Shown here: piece after piece, positions 39,708 through 49,499 of the stretch
Numbering within the stretch: the first letter of the stretch is position 1
Layout: every line of letters begins with the position of its first letter
Assembly: GCF_005221385.1 (NCBI RefSeq)
Contig: NZ_CP039903.1
Location: 434,001 to 498,000 of the forward strand
DNA: 64,000 bases
Origin: Agrobacterium tumefaciens
Lineage (GTDB): Bacteria > Pseudomonadota > Alphaproteobacteria > Rhizobiales > Rhizobiaceae
Direction: 5' to 3'
Notes under the pieces: model-generated
Databases searched by the model: none
Told to the model about the DNA's origin: nothing
Seen by the model: only the letters and a program-made list of their open reading frames with translations
Position numbers and translations under genes: made by a program

Positions 39708-40229
39708 ATGAAGAAACCCGCAGATTCATTCCGCAAGGGCGTCGTCCAGATCGCCGAAGTCGCCAACGGCATCATGGATCCCGTGCTGTCGAAGCGGGCG
39801 GGCATCAACACCGCGCTGCTCGGCTCCTGGGACGAGATTGCCGGTGACGACTTTGCCGATTGCACCCGGCCGGAAAAGATAACCTGGCCGCGCCGCGACG
39901 AGGGGCCGGATCGCGGCGGTTATCAGCCCGGCGTGCTGACCATTGCCTGCGAAGGCGCCCGCGCTTTGTTCCTCACCCATGCGCAGGGCGAACTCATCGC
40001 CCGCATCAACGGCTTTTTCGGCTTTCCGGCGGTGCGCCAGATCCGGATCGTGCAGAAGCCGGTTTCCCAAACCATTGCCCGCAAAAGAAAACCACCACCG
40101 CTGCGCGGCGATGCGGCAAAACGTCTCGATGACATGATGGAAGGCATCGAGAGCGAGGCGCTGCGCAAGGCGGTGGAGCGGCTTGGCACGGCGGTCTTGC
40201 AGAAGAAACCGCCACGCAAGGCGATTTGA
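39708..40229 (+). CDS. DciA-like (DUF721) protein
   Basis: 173 residues. A DUF721 core (VLSKRAGINTALLGSWDEIA, then TIACEGARALFLTHAQGELI) and a basic C-terminal tail. Members include DciA, which loads or recruits the replicative helicase in bacteria lacking DnaC. The ATG at 39708 has GAGGAG before it; a TTG ten codons upstream is less likely. In rhizobia this gene regularly lies beside mutY and a DsbA-like gene, as here. Confidence 0.83.
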   Translation: MKKPADSFRKGVVQIAEVANGIMDPVLSKRAGINTALLGSWDEIAGDDFADCTRPEKITWPRRDEGPDRGGYQPGVLTIACEGARALFLTHAQGELIARINGFFGFPAVRQIRIVQKPVSQTIARKRKPPPLRGDAAKRLDDMMEGIESEALRKAVERLGTAVLQKKPPRKAI

Positions 40230-40357
40230 CGAACGGCGCTGTCCTTGACTGGTCACAATTCTTTGACAAGAAGAGTTCAAAACCCCGCTTGTGATGAACA
40301 GGCTGGCGCTATATCGGAATCAACGGACAATAGAGTCTATTACCAACAGGTGCTTTC

Positions 40358-41038
40358 ATGCATTTTCCCGAACTGACCATTTCCCGTCGCAGCCTCCTTG
40401 GCGGCGTTGCCCTTGCCGCCGTTGCCGCGGCCCTGCCGTTTGCCTTCACGCCCGGTGTCGCCGAGGCGCAGGAACTGCCTGAATCCACCGGTGACGTGGA
40501 TATGGCCGCCGTGATGAAGCCCGGCCCGCTGCCGGAAGCGGCTCTGGGTGATGCCAACGCACCCGTCAAGATCGTCGAATATATGTCGATGACCTGCCCG
40601 CACTGCGCAAACTTCCACAACAAGACCTTCGAAGAGATCAAGAAGAAATACATCGATACCGGCAAGGTCTATTTCGTGCTGCGCGAATTCCCGTTCGATC
40701 CGCGCGCTGCTGCCGCCTTCATGCTGGCGCGCTGCGCACCGGAAGGACAGTATTTCCCCTTCGTTTCCATGCTGTTCAAGCAGCAGCAGAGCTGGGCTGT
40801 AGCCCAGGATGCGCGCGCCGCCCTGCTGCAATTGTCGAAAATGGCCGGTTTCTCACAGGAGTCTTTCGAGGCCTGCTTGACGAACCAGAAACTTCTGGAT
40901 GATGTGAACGCAACCATGCAACGCGGTGCGACGGAATTCGGCATAAACTCCACGCCGACTTTCATCATCAACGGCAAGAAATATGCGGGAGACATGTCGG
41001 TTGAAAACATGTCGGCTGTCATCGACAAGCTGCTCTGA
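40358..41038 (+). CDS. DsbA-family thiol:disulfide protein, Tat-exported
   Basis: 226 residues. The N-terminus has a twin-arginine signal, ISRRSLLGGVALAAVAAALP, cut near GVAEAQE. The thioredoxin-fold domain has the CxxC C-P-H-C in MTCPHCANFHNKTFEE, and the cis-Pro is in INSTPTFIINGKKY. It likely oxidises or isomerises periplasmic disulfides. Closest DsbA types with this N-terminus are those with a large helical insertion. A terminator follows at 41056. Confidence 0.92.
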   Translation: MHFPELTISRRSLLGGVALAAVAAALPFAFTPGVAEAQELPESTGDVDMAAVMKPGPLPEAALGDANAPVKIVEYMSMTCPHCANFHNKTFEEIKKKYIDTGKVYFVLREFPFDPRAAAAFMLARCAPEGQYFPFVSMLFKQQQSWAVAQDARAALLQLSKMAGFSQESFEACLTNQKLLDDVNATMQRGATEFGINSTPTFIINGKKYAGDMSVENMSAVIDKLL

Positions 41039-41055
41039 TCGCCGAACCCTGAGAG

Positions 41056-41092
41056 AAACGGGCGGCGGATATTTCCGTTCGCCCGTTTTTTA
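41056..41092 (+). terminator. Terminator between dsbA-like gene and smc
   Basis: Arms AAACGGGCG and CGCCCGTTT with a fifteen-base loop, then TTTATT. Strong rho-independent type. Confidence 0.88.
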
Positions 41093-41122
41093 TTGCCTGT
41101 CTTCCGGCCGGAGCATGGCGGC

Positions 41123-44100
41123 ATGAAGTTCAACAAGCTGCGCGTTGTCGGTTTCAAGTCCTTCGTTGAACCTTCCGAATTCATCATCGAGCCGGGTCTC
41201 ACCGGCGTCGTCGGTCCGAATGGCTGCGGCAAGTCCAATCTGGTGGAAGCGCTTCGCTGGGTGATGGGCGAAAACTCCTACAAGAACATGCGCGCATCCG
41301 GCATGGATGACGTCATCTTCTCCGGCTCCGGCAATCGCCCGGCCCGCAACACCGCCGAAGTCGGCCTTTATCTTGACAATTCCGACCGCACCGCGCCCGC
41401 CGCCTTCAACGATGCCGATGAAATTCAGGTGACGCGGCGCATCGAGCGTGAAAACGGCTCGGTCTATCGCATCAATGGCAAGGAAGCCCGCGCCAAGGAT
41501 GTGCAGCTGCTGTTTGCGGATGCCTCCACCGGCGCGCGCTCACCCTCCATGGTGGGGCAGGGCCGTATTGGCGAACTCATCAACGCCAAGCCGCAGGCCC
41601 GCCGCCAGTTGCTGGAAGAGGCGGCCGGCATTTCCGGCCTGCATTCCCGCCGCCACGAGGCCGAGCTGCGCCTGCGCGCCGCCGAGACCAATCTGGAGCG
41701 GCTGGAAGATGTGACCGCCCAGCTGGAAAGCCAGATCGAAAGCCTGAAACGCCAGGCGCGACAGGCCAACCGTTTCAAGATGCTGTCGGCCGATATCCGC
41801 GCCCGCGAGGCGACCCTTCTGCACATCCGCTGGGTGGAGGCGAAGGAAGCGGAAGGCGAGGCGGAAAGCGCGCTCAATCAGGCCACAAATATCGTCGCCG
41901 AAAAGGCTCAAGGCCAGATGGAAGCTGCCAAGCAGCAGGGCATCGCCAGCCTGAAACTGCCGGAACTGCGCGAGGATGAAGCGCGGGTGGCCGCCGCCCT
42001 GCAACGCCTGCAGATCGCCCGCACCCAGCTGGATGACGAGGCGAACCGCCTTTTGCGCCGTCGTGACGAGCTGGCGCGCCGTCTTTCGCAGCTTGGCGAA
42101 GATATCATCCGCGAGGAACGGCTTGTCTCTGACAATGCCCAGATACTCGCACGGCTCGATGAAGAGGAAGCCGAACTCCTCGAAATCCTCTCCGATTCCG
42201 GCCGCCATGCGGAAGAAATACGCGATGCCTTCGAAACCGCCGCTGTCAAACTGGCGGAGAGCGAAGCCGTTTTCACCGCCATCACCGCCGAGCGGGCCGA
42301 GGCTGCTGCCGCCCGCCAGCAGCTGGAACGGGCGATCCGCGATCTTTCCGACCGCAAGCTCCGGCTGGAACGGCAGTCGCAGGAAGCGTCCGCCGAGATC
42401 GATACCATCGATGAGAAACTCTCCGGCCTTCCCGATCCTTCGGAACGGCGAGAAGCGGTAGAGGCGGCGGAAATCGCGGTCGAGGATGCGCTGATCGTGG
42501 CGGAGGAGGCCGAAGCCGCCGTCGCCGAGGCGCGCTCCGCCGAAGCGCTGGCGCGCGGGCCGCTGGAAACGGCGAAAAACCGGCTGAACGCGCTGGAAAC
42601 GGAAGCACGCACCATCACCAAAATCCTCGCCTCCGGCGCTGCTGCCAATGGCAGCTTCACGCCGGTGGCGGAAGAAATGACGGTGGAGCGCGGTTTTGAG
42701 GCGGCATTGGGTGCCGCCCTTGGCGACGATATCGAAAGCCCGCTCGATTCCGGCGCTCCCGCTTATTGGGCCGGCAATGGCGACGGGGAGGGCGATCCCG
42801 CCTTGCCGCAGGGCGCGAAACCGCTTCTGGACTACGCGCAGGCACCGGATGCCCTGCGCCGCGCCCTGGCGCAGATCGGTGTCGTTGCAGACGTATCGGA
42901 AGCCCGACGCCTGTTGCCTTCACTCAAGGCTGGCCAGCGGCTGGTAACGCGCGAAGGCGCGCTGTTCCGCTGGGACGGCCACATCGCCAGTGCCGATGCC
43001 CCGGGCGCTGCAGCACTTCGCCTGTCGCAGAAGAACCGCCTCGCCGAAATCGAGACCGAACTGGATGAGGCTCGCTCCATTCTGGAAGAGGCCGAAGACC
43101 AGCTTGCCGCGAGAACCGAGGCCATCAGAAGCAGCGAATTGCGGCTTTCGGAAGCGCGGGACCGGAGCCGGCTCGCGACCCGTCAGCTTGCCGAAGCGCG
43201 AGAGGCGCTGACATCAGCCGAACGGGCTTCGGGCGATCTGCTGCGTCGTCGCGATATCGTTTCCGAAGCGCTGAACCAGATCGGTGCGCAGGTCGACGAG
43301 ATCGCCGTTCAGGAAGAAAACGCCCGCATCGAAATGGAAGATGCGCCTGACCTTTCCGTGCTGGATTTCAAGCTGCGCGAAAGCCAGCTGGAGGTCGCGA
43401 CTGATCGCGGTCTTCTGGCGGAGGCCCGCGCCCGCCACGAGGGCGTGAGCCGCGAGGCGGAAAGCCGCCAGCGCAGAATACAGGCAATAGGGCAGGAGCG
43501 TTCCACCTGGCAATCGCGCGCGGCAAGTGCGGCCGATCACATCGCGACGTTGCGTGCGCGTGAGGAAGAGGCGCGCGATGAAATCGCCGAGCTTGATATA
43601 GCGCCGGAAGAATTCGACGAGAAACGCCGCAACCTCCTCAACGAGTTGCAAAAGACCGAGGACGCCCGCCGGCAGGCCGCCGACCGGCTGGCCGAGGCGG
43701 AGAACCTGCAACGCGGTGCAGACCGAGTGGCTGCAACGGCCCTTTCCGAACTGGCCGAAGCCCGCGAAAAACGCGGCCGTGCCGAAGAACGCCTGGTTTC
43801 CGCCCGCGAAAAACGGCAGGAGACTGAACACCGCATCCGCGAAACACTGAACACCGAGCCGCATATGGCCCTGCGTCTGACCGGCCTTGGCCCGGACCAG
43901 CCGAAGCCCGATATTCGCGATGTCGAGCGTGATCTCGACCGGCTGAAGATCGAACGCGAGAGGCTGGGCGCCGTCAACCTGCGTGCCGAGGAAGAGCAGG
44001 CGGAGCTTTCCGCCAAGCTCGAAGCGCTCATCAAGGAACGCGACGATATCATCGATGCCGTGCGCAAGCTGCGCGCCGGCATCCAGAATCTCAACCGCGA

Positions 44101-44590
44101 GGGTCGTGAACGGCTGATCGCCGCCTTTGACGTGGTGAATTCGCAGTTCCAGCGGCTGTTCACCCATCTTTTCGGCGGTGGCACGGCGGAATTGCAGCTG
44201 ATCGAATCCGACGATCCGCTGGAAGCGGGGCTGGAAATCCTCGCCCGGCCGCCGGGCAAGAAACCACAGACCATGACGCTGCTTTCCGGCGGCGAGCAGG
44301 CGCTGACGGCCATGGCGCTGATCTTTGCCGTCTTCCTCACCAATCCCGCGCCAATCTGCGTGCTGGACGAGGTGGATGCCCCGCTGGATGACCACAATGT
44401 CGAGCGTTATTGCAACCTGATGGATGAAATGGTGGCCTCGACGGAAACCCGTTTCGTCATCATCACCCACAATCCCATCACCATGGCGCGCATGAACCGC
44501 CTCTTCGGCGTCACCATGGCCGAACAGGGCGTGTCGCAACTCGTCTCCGTGGATTTGCAGACCGCCGAGCAATTGCGCGAAGCCGTCTGA
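41123..44590 (+). CDS. smc: Chromosome segregation SMC protein
   Basis: 1155 residues. N-terminal Walker A G31-P-N-G-C-G-K-S, then a long coiled coil (about residues 160-500), a hinge region near 500-620 and a second coil. The C-terminal head has the ABC signature LLSGGEQALTAMAL and Walker B ICVLDEVDAPLDD. It acts with ScpA and ScpB to compact and segregate DNA. The start at 41123 begins at the family N-terminus KLRVVGFKSFVEP. The gene lies alone. Confidence 0.96.
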   Translation: MKFNKLRVVGFKSFVEPSEFIIEPGLTGVVGPNGCGKSNLVEALRWVMGENSYKNMRASGMDDVIFSGSGNRPARNTAEVGLYLDNSDRTAPAAFNDADEIQVTRRIERENGSVYRINGKEARAKDVQLLFADASTGARSPSMVGQGRIGELINAKPQARRQLLEEAAGISGLHSRRHEAELRLRAAETNLERLEDVTAQLESQIESLKRQARQANRFKMLSADIRAREATLLHIRWVEAKEAEGEAESALNQATNIVAEKAQGQMEAAKQQGIASLKLPELREDEARVAAALQRLQIARTQLDDEANRLLRRRDELARRLSQLGEDIIREERLVSDNAQILARLDEEEAELLEILSDSGRHAEEIRDAFETAAVKLAESEAVFTAITAERAEAAAARQQLERAIRDLSDRKLRLERQSQEASAEIDTIDEKLSGLPDPSERREAVEAAEIAVEDALIVAEEAEAAVAEARSAEALARGPLETAKNRLNALETEARTITKILASGAAANGSFTPVAEEMTVERGFEAALGAALGDDIESPLDSGAPAYWAGNGDGEGDPALPQGAKPLLDYAQAPDALRRALAQIGVVADVSEARRLLPSLKAGQRLVTREGALFRWDGHIASADAPGAAALRLSQKNRLAEIETELDEARSILEEAEDQLAARTEAIRSSELRLSEARDRSRLATRQLAEAREALTSAERASGDLLRRRDIVSEALNQIGAQVDEIAVQEENARIEMEDAPDLSVLDFKLRESQLEVATDRGLLAEARARHEGVSREAESRQRRIQAIGQERSTWQSRAASAADHIATLRAREEEARDEIAELDIAPEEFDEKRRNLLNELQKTEDARRQAADRLAEAENLQRGADRVAATALSELAEAREKRGRAEERLVSAREKRQETEHRIRETLNTEPHMALRLTGLGPDQPKPDIRDVERDLDRLKIERERLGAVNLRAEEEQAELSAKLEALIKERDDIIDAVRKLRAGIQNLNREGRERLIAAFDVVNSQFQRLFTHLFGGGTAELQLIESDDPLEAGLEILARPPGKKPQTMTLLSGGEQALTAMALIFAVFLTNPAPICVLDEVDAPLDDHNVERYCNLMDEMVASTETRFVIITHNPITMARMNRLFGVTMAEQGVSQLVSVDLQTAEQLREAV

Positions 44591-44639
44591 GGCTCCTTTT
44601 CCGTTTCTCTCCATCGCGAATTTATCTGGCCGTATCACC

Positions 44640-44782
44640 CATTCGGGTGAGCGACAATGCGCAGCATTTTGCTATGTTTTCCGAAACAACCAAGGGCTCT
44701 CACCAGACCCCCCATCCGGTTTCCTGTACCGGATGGAATGCCTTGCGAGGCCGCTGCCGTGGCCTCGCAAGGCTTTCTTTTC
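44640..44782 (+). ncRNA. Candidate small RNA with two hairpins
   Basis: After smc, two strong stems follow one another: CATCCGGT/ACCGGATG (44713-44735) and a perfect twelve-base stem CCTTGCGAGGCC/GGCCTCGCAAGG (44741-44752 and 44761-44772), ended by CTTTCTTTT. No gene fits. The double-hairpin with a T-rich end is the typical shape of an sRNA 3' part or of an extended terminator. A promoter is not evident, so a terminator alone remains possible. Confidence 0.3.
44741..44782 (+). terminator. Strong hairpin terminator
   Basis: Twelve-base perfect arms with an eight-base loop, then CTTTCTTTT. It lies 150 bases after the smc stop. Confidence 0.8.
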
Positions 44783-44842
44783 CCGGGTTCATAGGGCGAG
44801 GTGGCTGCATGGCTGGTAATCGTTTCCGGGGCGCAAACCTCC

Positions 44843-44957
44843 TCCGTCATGCCGGCCTTGAGCCGGTATCCAGCCAGCCCAAGTCCTTGGGCTGAAAAGA
44901 CTCTTCCCGTCGCGCCGACGCGCGTCGGCTGGATTACGGCTCAAGGCTACTGCCGTC
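44843..44957. repeat. Dispersed palindromic repeat, family A copy 2
   Basis: Shares GTATCCAGCCAGCCCAAGTC and GACGCGCGTCGGCTGGAT with copy 1 at 4736-4850. Its right end adjoins directly the outer arm of the composite repeat described next. Confidence 0.7.
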
Positions 44958-45195
44958 TCGTTTAAATTTCTGGACACTTCATATGGCGTGGAAGGCAGTG
45001 GTGAGCGTTGAGCATTTTCTCGACGTCATCGTTGGACTTGTCCCAAGGATCTAAACACGTCAACAAAATCAAGCCGTTGCAGATCCTCGGGACAGGCCCG
45101 AGGATGACGTCGGAGTGTTTGGCGAGGTTTGCCATTCATAGGGCGACGGCAATACGTCATTCGTGTCCAACGCTGAAAATTTAAACCGGACAGTA
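44958..45195. repeat. Composite repeat 1: a family C copy nested in a larger element
   Basis: The outer ends are GTTTAAATTTCTGGACAC (44958) and the related inverted end AAAATTTAAACCGGACAG (to about 45192). Family C copy 4 (45022-45111) is nested inside. A second composite with the same ends is at 52037-52342. Neither has a coding signal. The 730-bp gap from smc to the VOC gene is thus filled by a hairpin region, family A copy 2 and this element. Confidence 0.6.
45022..45111. repeat. Dispersed palindromic repeat, family C copy 4
   Basis: Right arm intact (GGACAGGCCCGAGGATGACG); left arm decayed (GTCATCGTTGGACTTGTCCC). The centre is shared with copies 3 and 5. It is nested in composite repeat 1. 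Confidence 0.72.
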
Positions 45196-45316
45196 GCGTT
45201 CCAAGGCCGGAACGTCGGAAGGAGAAGATGCTGCGAAGCCCTCTAAACGCTCAACTCGACGTAACCGTCAATCGCGCAGTGTACTCCGCATCATGCATGG
45301 AGAGACCCACCACCAC

Positions 45317-46294
45317 TCACCCCGGCACCAGTCGCAGCCGCGTGCCCCAGGGGTCGATCGCCTCCACCATATCGTTTTCCATCTCCACCAGCACATAACC
45401 GGCCGCTCGCAGCCGCGTCTTCTGCGCCTCGAGATCATCGGGATTGCGAACGGTGATTGAAAACCAGTCGAGACCGGTCTCCATGGCGTTGCGTTCCTTC
45501 GCACCCCGGCTGTTCCAGCTATTCACTGCCAGATGATGGTGATAGCCGCCGGAGGAGAGGAATGATGCGTCCGAACGCGCATCCTGCGTCGGTTGCAGGC
45601 CGACAGCCTGTTCATAAAAGCCACGGGCGGCGGCGATTTCACCGACCCGCAGGTGAATATGGCCGATGCGCATCCCGGCCGGGGCGACCTCGTAATGGTC
45701 GGTTTTTGTGTCGGTCAGCGCCACGAGATTATCGACATCAAGCGGTTCGGTGCCCATTTTCACCACGCGGCCGCTCCAGACCCACGCGTCCTTTGGGCGG
45801 TCGCTGTAAACCTCGATGCCGTTGCCCTCGGGATCGTTGAGATAGACCGCCTCGCTGACATTGTGATCGGCAAAACCGGAAAGCGGCACCTGCCTGAGCG
45901 CCGCATGCACCAGCCAGCGGGCCAGATCCTTGCGGGAGGGCATCAGATAGGCGATGTGGAACAGGCCGGCGGAGGTAGGGCTTTCGAAATCTGCCGCCGG
46001 TTTGTGGACGAGATCGAGCAGCGGCACGCTTCCCACGCCGAGCGTCACGCCTCTCGCCGTGCGTCCCACCTCGTTCATGCCAAGCACCGAACGGTAATAA
46101 TCGATCATCGGATCAAGGTCGCGCACGCGAAGTGCGGCCTGGCCGATATGCATGGGTGTCGTCACGGCAAAGGGCAGGGTGGGCGCGGCATTTGCGGCGG
46201 GCGTGCCGCCCTCGGCCTTGAGCGCACCGGCCAGCGCCGTGGCGGCGCAAGAAATTCCGGCAAATTTCAACGTATGGCGGCGAGTAAATTGCAT
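45317..46294 (-). CDS. VOC-family dioxygenase-like protein with twin-arginine-like signal
   Basis: 325 residues from the ATG at 46294. The N-terminus reads FTRRHTLKFAGISCAATALA, a twin-arginine-type signal, so it may be exported. It has two VOC halves: MHIGQAALRVRDLDPMIDYY and RIGHIHLRVGEIAAARGFYE, each with the metal-ligand His, and AVYLNDPEGNGIEVYSDRP with a ligand Glu. This is the layout of extradiol (catechol 2,3-) dioxygenases of the two-domain kind. The export signal is unusual for that enzyme class. It is divergent from ppdK. Confidence 0.8.
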   Translation of the reverse strand: MQFTRRHTLKFAGISCAATALAGALKAEGGTPAANAAPTLPFAVTTPMHIGQAALRVRDLDPMIDYYRSVLGMNEVGRTARGVTLGVGSVPLLDLVHKPAADFESPTSAGLFHIAYLMPSRKDLARWLVHAALRQVPLSGFADHNVSEAVYLNDPEGNGIEVYSDRPKDAWVWSGRVVKMGTEPLDVDNLVALTDTKTDHYEVAPAGMRIGHIHLRVGEIAAARGFYEQAVGLQPTQDARSDASFLSSGGYHHHLAVNSWNSRGAKERNAMETGLDWFSITVRNPDDLEAQKTRLRAAGYVLVEMENDMVEAIDPWGTRLRLVPG

Positions 46295-46391
46295 GAATAA
46301 TCTCTTTGTCGGCGATGATAATGGCTTAGGGAACACTCCGTTTCTGCGCACTACACGAATGCGTCAGTCCTGCTGTTATTTTGTGTTTGCG

Positions 46392-46420
46392 GCAATTCTG
46401 GCGCGCAATTCGCCGCAATT
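46392..46420. promoter_or_regulatory. Three GCAATT motifs in a divergent promoter region
   Basis: GCAATT occurs at 46392, 46405 and 46415, spaced 13 and 10 bases, between the divergent VOC gene and ppdK. The close array suggests a regulator site, but the family is unknown. Confidence 0.25.
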
Positions 46421-46522
46421 ATGCTGCACTGCGATGTAAACTGTACGTTGCGGCGTTCCCAACATGCTGGCAATGCTGTAGATGATAGAAAAATGACAAC
46501 GCTTCTGGGTGGAGAGCGTGGA

Positions 46523-49249
46523 ATGAAAAAATGGGTTTATACCTTCGGCAATGGTGCTGCCGAAGGCAGGGCAGGTGACGTTGCAATATTGGGCGGCAAG
46601 GGCGCGAACCTTGCCGAAATGGCAAGTCTCGGCCTACCCGTTCCCCCCGGCCTCACCATCATAACCGATGCCTGCGCCCTCTATCACAAGAACGGACGTG
46701 ATCTTCCCGAGGAATTGAAGCTTCAAGTCATGGCCGGCCTGCACGGCATGGAAACGGTGACGGGCAAGACCTTCGGCGGCAGCCATTCGCCGTTGCTCAT
46801 CTCAGTGCGCTCCGGCGCGCGCGCCTCCATGCCGGGCATGATGGATACGGTCCTGAACCTTGGCCTCAATGATCGCACCGTCGAGGCGCTGGGCCATGAT
46901 GCAGGCGACGCCCGTTTTGCCTGGGACAGCTACCGTCGCTTCATCCAGATGTATGCCGATGTGGTCATGGGCCTCGACCACGAATTATTCGAGGAAATTC
47001 TCGAGGACGAGAAAGGCCGGCTCGGCCACGAATACGATACCGACATGTCGGCGGTCGAATGGCAGCACGTCGTTTCGCTTTACAAGAAGCTGATCGAAGA
47101 TGAGCTGGGCGAAGCCTTCCCGCAGGACTGTCATGTCCAGCTCTGGGGTGCGATTGGCGCCGTCTTCGCCAGCTGGACCAACCACCGCGCCGTAACCTAC
47201 CGCCACCTGCACAATATTCCGGGCGATTGGGGCACGGCGGTCAACGTGCAGGCCATGGTTTTCGGCAATCTCGGCTCGTCCTCGGCAACCGGCGTCGCCT
47301 TCACCCGCAATCCCTCCACCGGCGAGGCGGAGCTTTACGGCGAATTCCTCGTCAATGCTCAAGGGGAAGATGTGGTGGCCGGCATCCGCACGCCGCAATC
47401 CATCACCGAGGCGGCGCGGCTGGCGTCGGGTTCCGACAAGCCCTCGATGGAAAAGCTGATGCCGGAGGCGTTCAGTGAGTTTCTGGCCATCTGCAATCGA
47501 CTGGAAAACCATTATCGCGACATGCAGGATCTGGAATTCACCATCGAGCGCGGCAAGCTCTGGATGTTGCAGACCCGTTCCGGCAAACGCACCACCCGCG
47601 CCGCCATGAAGATCGCCGTCGATATGGTGGAAGCGGGGTTGATTTCGCAGGAAGAGGCCGTCTGCCGCATCGAGCCCTCATCGCTCGACCAGCTGTTGCA
47701 CCCGACAATTGATCCGGGCATTTCCCGCCCCATCATCGGTTCCGGCCTGCCGGCTTCGCCGGGGGCCGCGACGGGTGAGATCGTCTTCACCTCGGAAGAA
47801 GCGGTTGCGGCGGAAGCCGAAGGTCGCCGCGTCATTCTGGTGCGCATCGAAACCAGCCCGGAAGATATTCACGGCATGCATGCCGCCGAAGGCATTCTGA
47901 CGACGCGTGGCGGCATGACCAGCCACGCCGCGGTGGTGGCGCGCGGCATGGGTATCCCTTGCGTTACCGGTGCCGGCTCCATGCGTGTCGACATGCGCAA
48001 CAAGGTGCTGATCGGCGTCGGCTGTATGCTCAAGCGCGGCGATATCATCACCATCGATGGCTCTTCCGGCAGGGTGCTGAAGGGCGAAGTGCCGATGACG
48101 CAGCCGGAACTGTCAGGCGATTTCGGTAAGCTGATGGTTTGGGCCGACAATCTGCGCCGCATGACCGTGCGCACCAATGCCGATACTCCGGCCGACGCCC
48201 GCGCCGCCCGCGCCTTCGGTGCCGAAGGCATCGGCCTCTGCCGCACCGAACATATGTTCTTCGAGGGCGACCGTATCCATGTGATGCGCGAGATGATCCT
48301 TGCCGAAAGCGAAAAGGGCAGGCGGGCAGCGCTCGATGAGCTTTTGCCGATGCAGCGTTCGGATTTCACCGAACTGTTCCAGATCATGCATGGCCTGCCA
48401 GTGACGATCCGTCTGCTGGATCCGCCGCTGCATGAATTCCTGCCGAAGACCGATGGCGAGATCGTCGAGGTGGCGGCCGCCATGGGCATGCCGCAGACCG
48501 TGTTCCGCCAGCGGCTGGATGCGCTGCACGAATTTAACCCCATGCTCGGCCATCGCGGCTGCCGTCTCGCCATTTCTTATCCCGAGATCGCCGAAATGCA
48601 GGCCCGCGCCATTTTCGAAGCCGCCGTTGAGGCGGCGCGCATCACCGGCGCGCCCGTTGTGCCTGAGATCATGGTGCCGCTGGTCGGCCTGCGATCGGAG
48701 CTGGATTATGTTACCGAGGTTATCGATCGCGTTGCTGCCGCCGTGGCGGAAGAAACCGGCATGACGCTCGAATATCTGACCGGCACCATGATCGAGTTGC
48801 CGCGCGCAGCATTGCGCGCCCATGTCATCGCCGAAGCCGCGGAGTTTTTCTCCTTCGGCACCAACGATTTGACGCAGACGACCTTCGGCATTTCCCGCGA
48901 CGATGCGGCGCGCTTCATCAATACCTATCAGCGCAAGGGCATCATCGAACGTGATCCGTTCATCTCGCTCGATTTCGACGGTGTTGGGGAGTTGATCCGT
49001 ATTGCCGCCGAACGTGGCCGCCAGACGCGGCCGGAACTGAAGCTCGGCATCTGCGGTGAACATGGCGGCGATCCGGCCTCCATTCATTTCTGCGAGGATG
49101 CCGATCTCGATTACGTGTCCTGTTCACCCTTCCGCGTGCCCATCGCCCGCCTCGCCGCCGCGCAGGCAACGCTTGCTGCGCGGGCGAAGGAGGGGCAGGT
49201 GGCAAGCAATGTCGCGTTTATTCCCGTCAGGGGTTCTGTCGGACGATGA
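46523..49249 (+). CDS. ppdK: Pyruvate, phosphate dikinase
   Basis: 908 residues from the ATG at 46523 (GGAG eight bases upstream). It interconverts pyruvate, ATP and Pi with PEP, AMP and PPi. The nucleotide-binding domain opens with GAAEGRAGDVAILGGKGANL; the phospho-histidine is in RGGMTSHAAVVARGMGIPC; the C-terminal TIM barrel has LCRTEHMFFEGDR and the active-site Cys in LGICGEHGGDP. It provides a link between PEP and pyruvate in gluconeogenic growth. Its stop overlaps the end of the convergent lipoprotein gene by 23 bases. Confidence 0.97.
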   Translation: MKKWVYTFGNGAAEGRAGDVAILGGKGANLAEMASLGLPVPPGLTIITDACALYHKNGRDLPEELKLQVMAGLHGMETVTGKTFGGSHSPLLISVRSGARASMPGMMDTVLNLGLNDRTVEALGHDAGDARFAWDSYRRFIQMYADVVMGLDHELFEEILEDEKGRLGHEYDTDMSAVEWQHVVSLYKKLIEDELGEAFPQDCHVQLWGAIGAVFASWTNHRAVTYRHLHNIPGDWGTAVNVQAMVFGNLGSSSATGVAFTRNPSTGEAELYGEFLVNAQGEDVVAGIRTPQSITEAARLASGSDKPSMEKLMPEAFSEFLAICNRLENHYRDMQDLEFTIERGKLWMLQTRSGKRTTRAAMKIAVDMVEAGLISQEEAVCRIEPSSLDQLLHPTIDPGISRPIIGSGLPASPGAATGEIVFTSEEAVAAEAEGRRVILVRIETSPEDIHGMHAAEGILTTRGGMTSHAAVVARGMGIPCVTGAGSMRVDMRNKVLIGVGCMLKRGDIITIDGSSGRVLKGEVPMTQPELSGDFGKLMVWADNLRRMTVRTNADTPADARAARAFGAEGIGLCRTEHMFFEGDRIHVMREMILAESEKGRRAALDELLPMQRSDFTELFQIMHGLPVTIRLLDPPLHEFLPKTDGEIVEVAAAMGMPQTVFRQRLDALHEFNPMLGHRGCRLAISYPEIAEMQARAIFEAAVEAARITGAPVVPEIMVPLVGLRSELDYVTEVIDRVAAAVAEETGMTLEYLTGTMIELPRAALRAHVIAEAAEFFSFGTNDLTQTTFGISRDDAARFINTYQRKGIIERDPFISLDFDGVGELIRIAAERGRQTRPELKLGICGEHGGDPASIHFCEDADLDYVSCSPFRVPIARLAAAQATLAARAKEGQVASNVAFIPVRGSVGR

Positions 49250-49499
49250 TCTGACGCTCGACGACGACCGGCCGGTAGAACATGTCGCGGTTCATCTGCG
49301 CCTGCCAGGCGCGGTTATCGGCGCGGCGGTCCATTTCCAGATCGAGAAGGCAACCCGCCATCGGGTCTGTGCCGGGGCGGAAACCATAACCCCGGCATGT
49401 CGCCTCGTCCCGCGCCCGTCGCTCTTCCGGCGTCAGCGTCTGGCAGGCGGTGAGCGCCAGCATAGTGGCAAGCGCACCGAGGACGATGGAAACACGCAT
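49227..49499 (-). CDS. Small lipoprotein, unknown function
   Basis: 90 residues from the ATG at 49499, with AGGGAG upstream. Signal with lipobox LALTAC; the mature part has two cysteines (ATCRGYGF and MAGCLLDLEMDR) and an Arg/Asn-rich end. This size and the DEATCRGYGF motif are shared by several rhizobial lipoproteins. Its 3' end overlaps ppdK on the other strand. Confidence 0.8.
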   Translation of the reverse strand: MRVSIVLGALATMLALTACQTLTPEERRARDEATCRGYGFRPGTDPMAGCLLDLEMDRRADNRAWQAQMNRDMFYRPVVVERQIIVRQNP

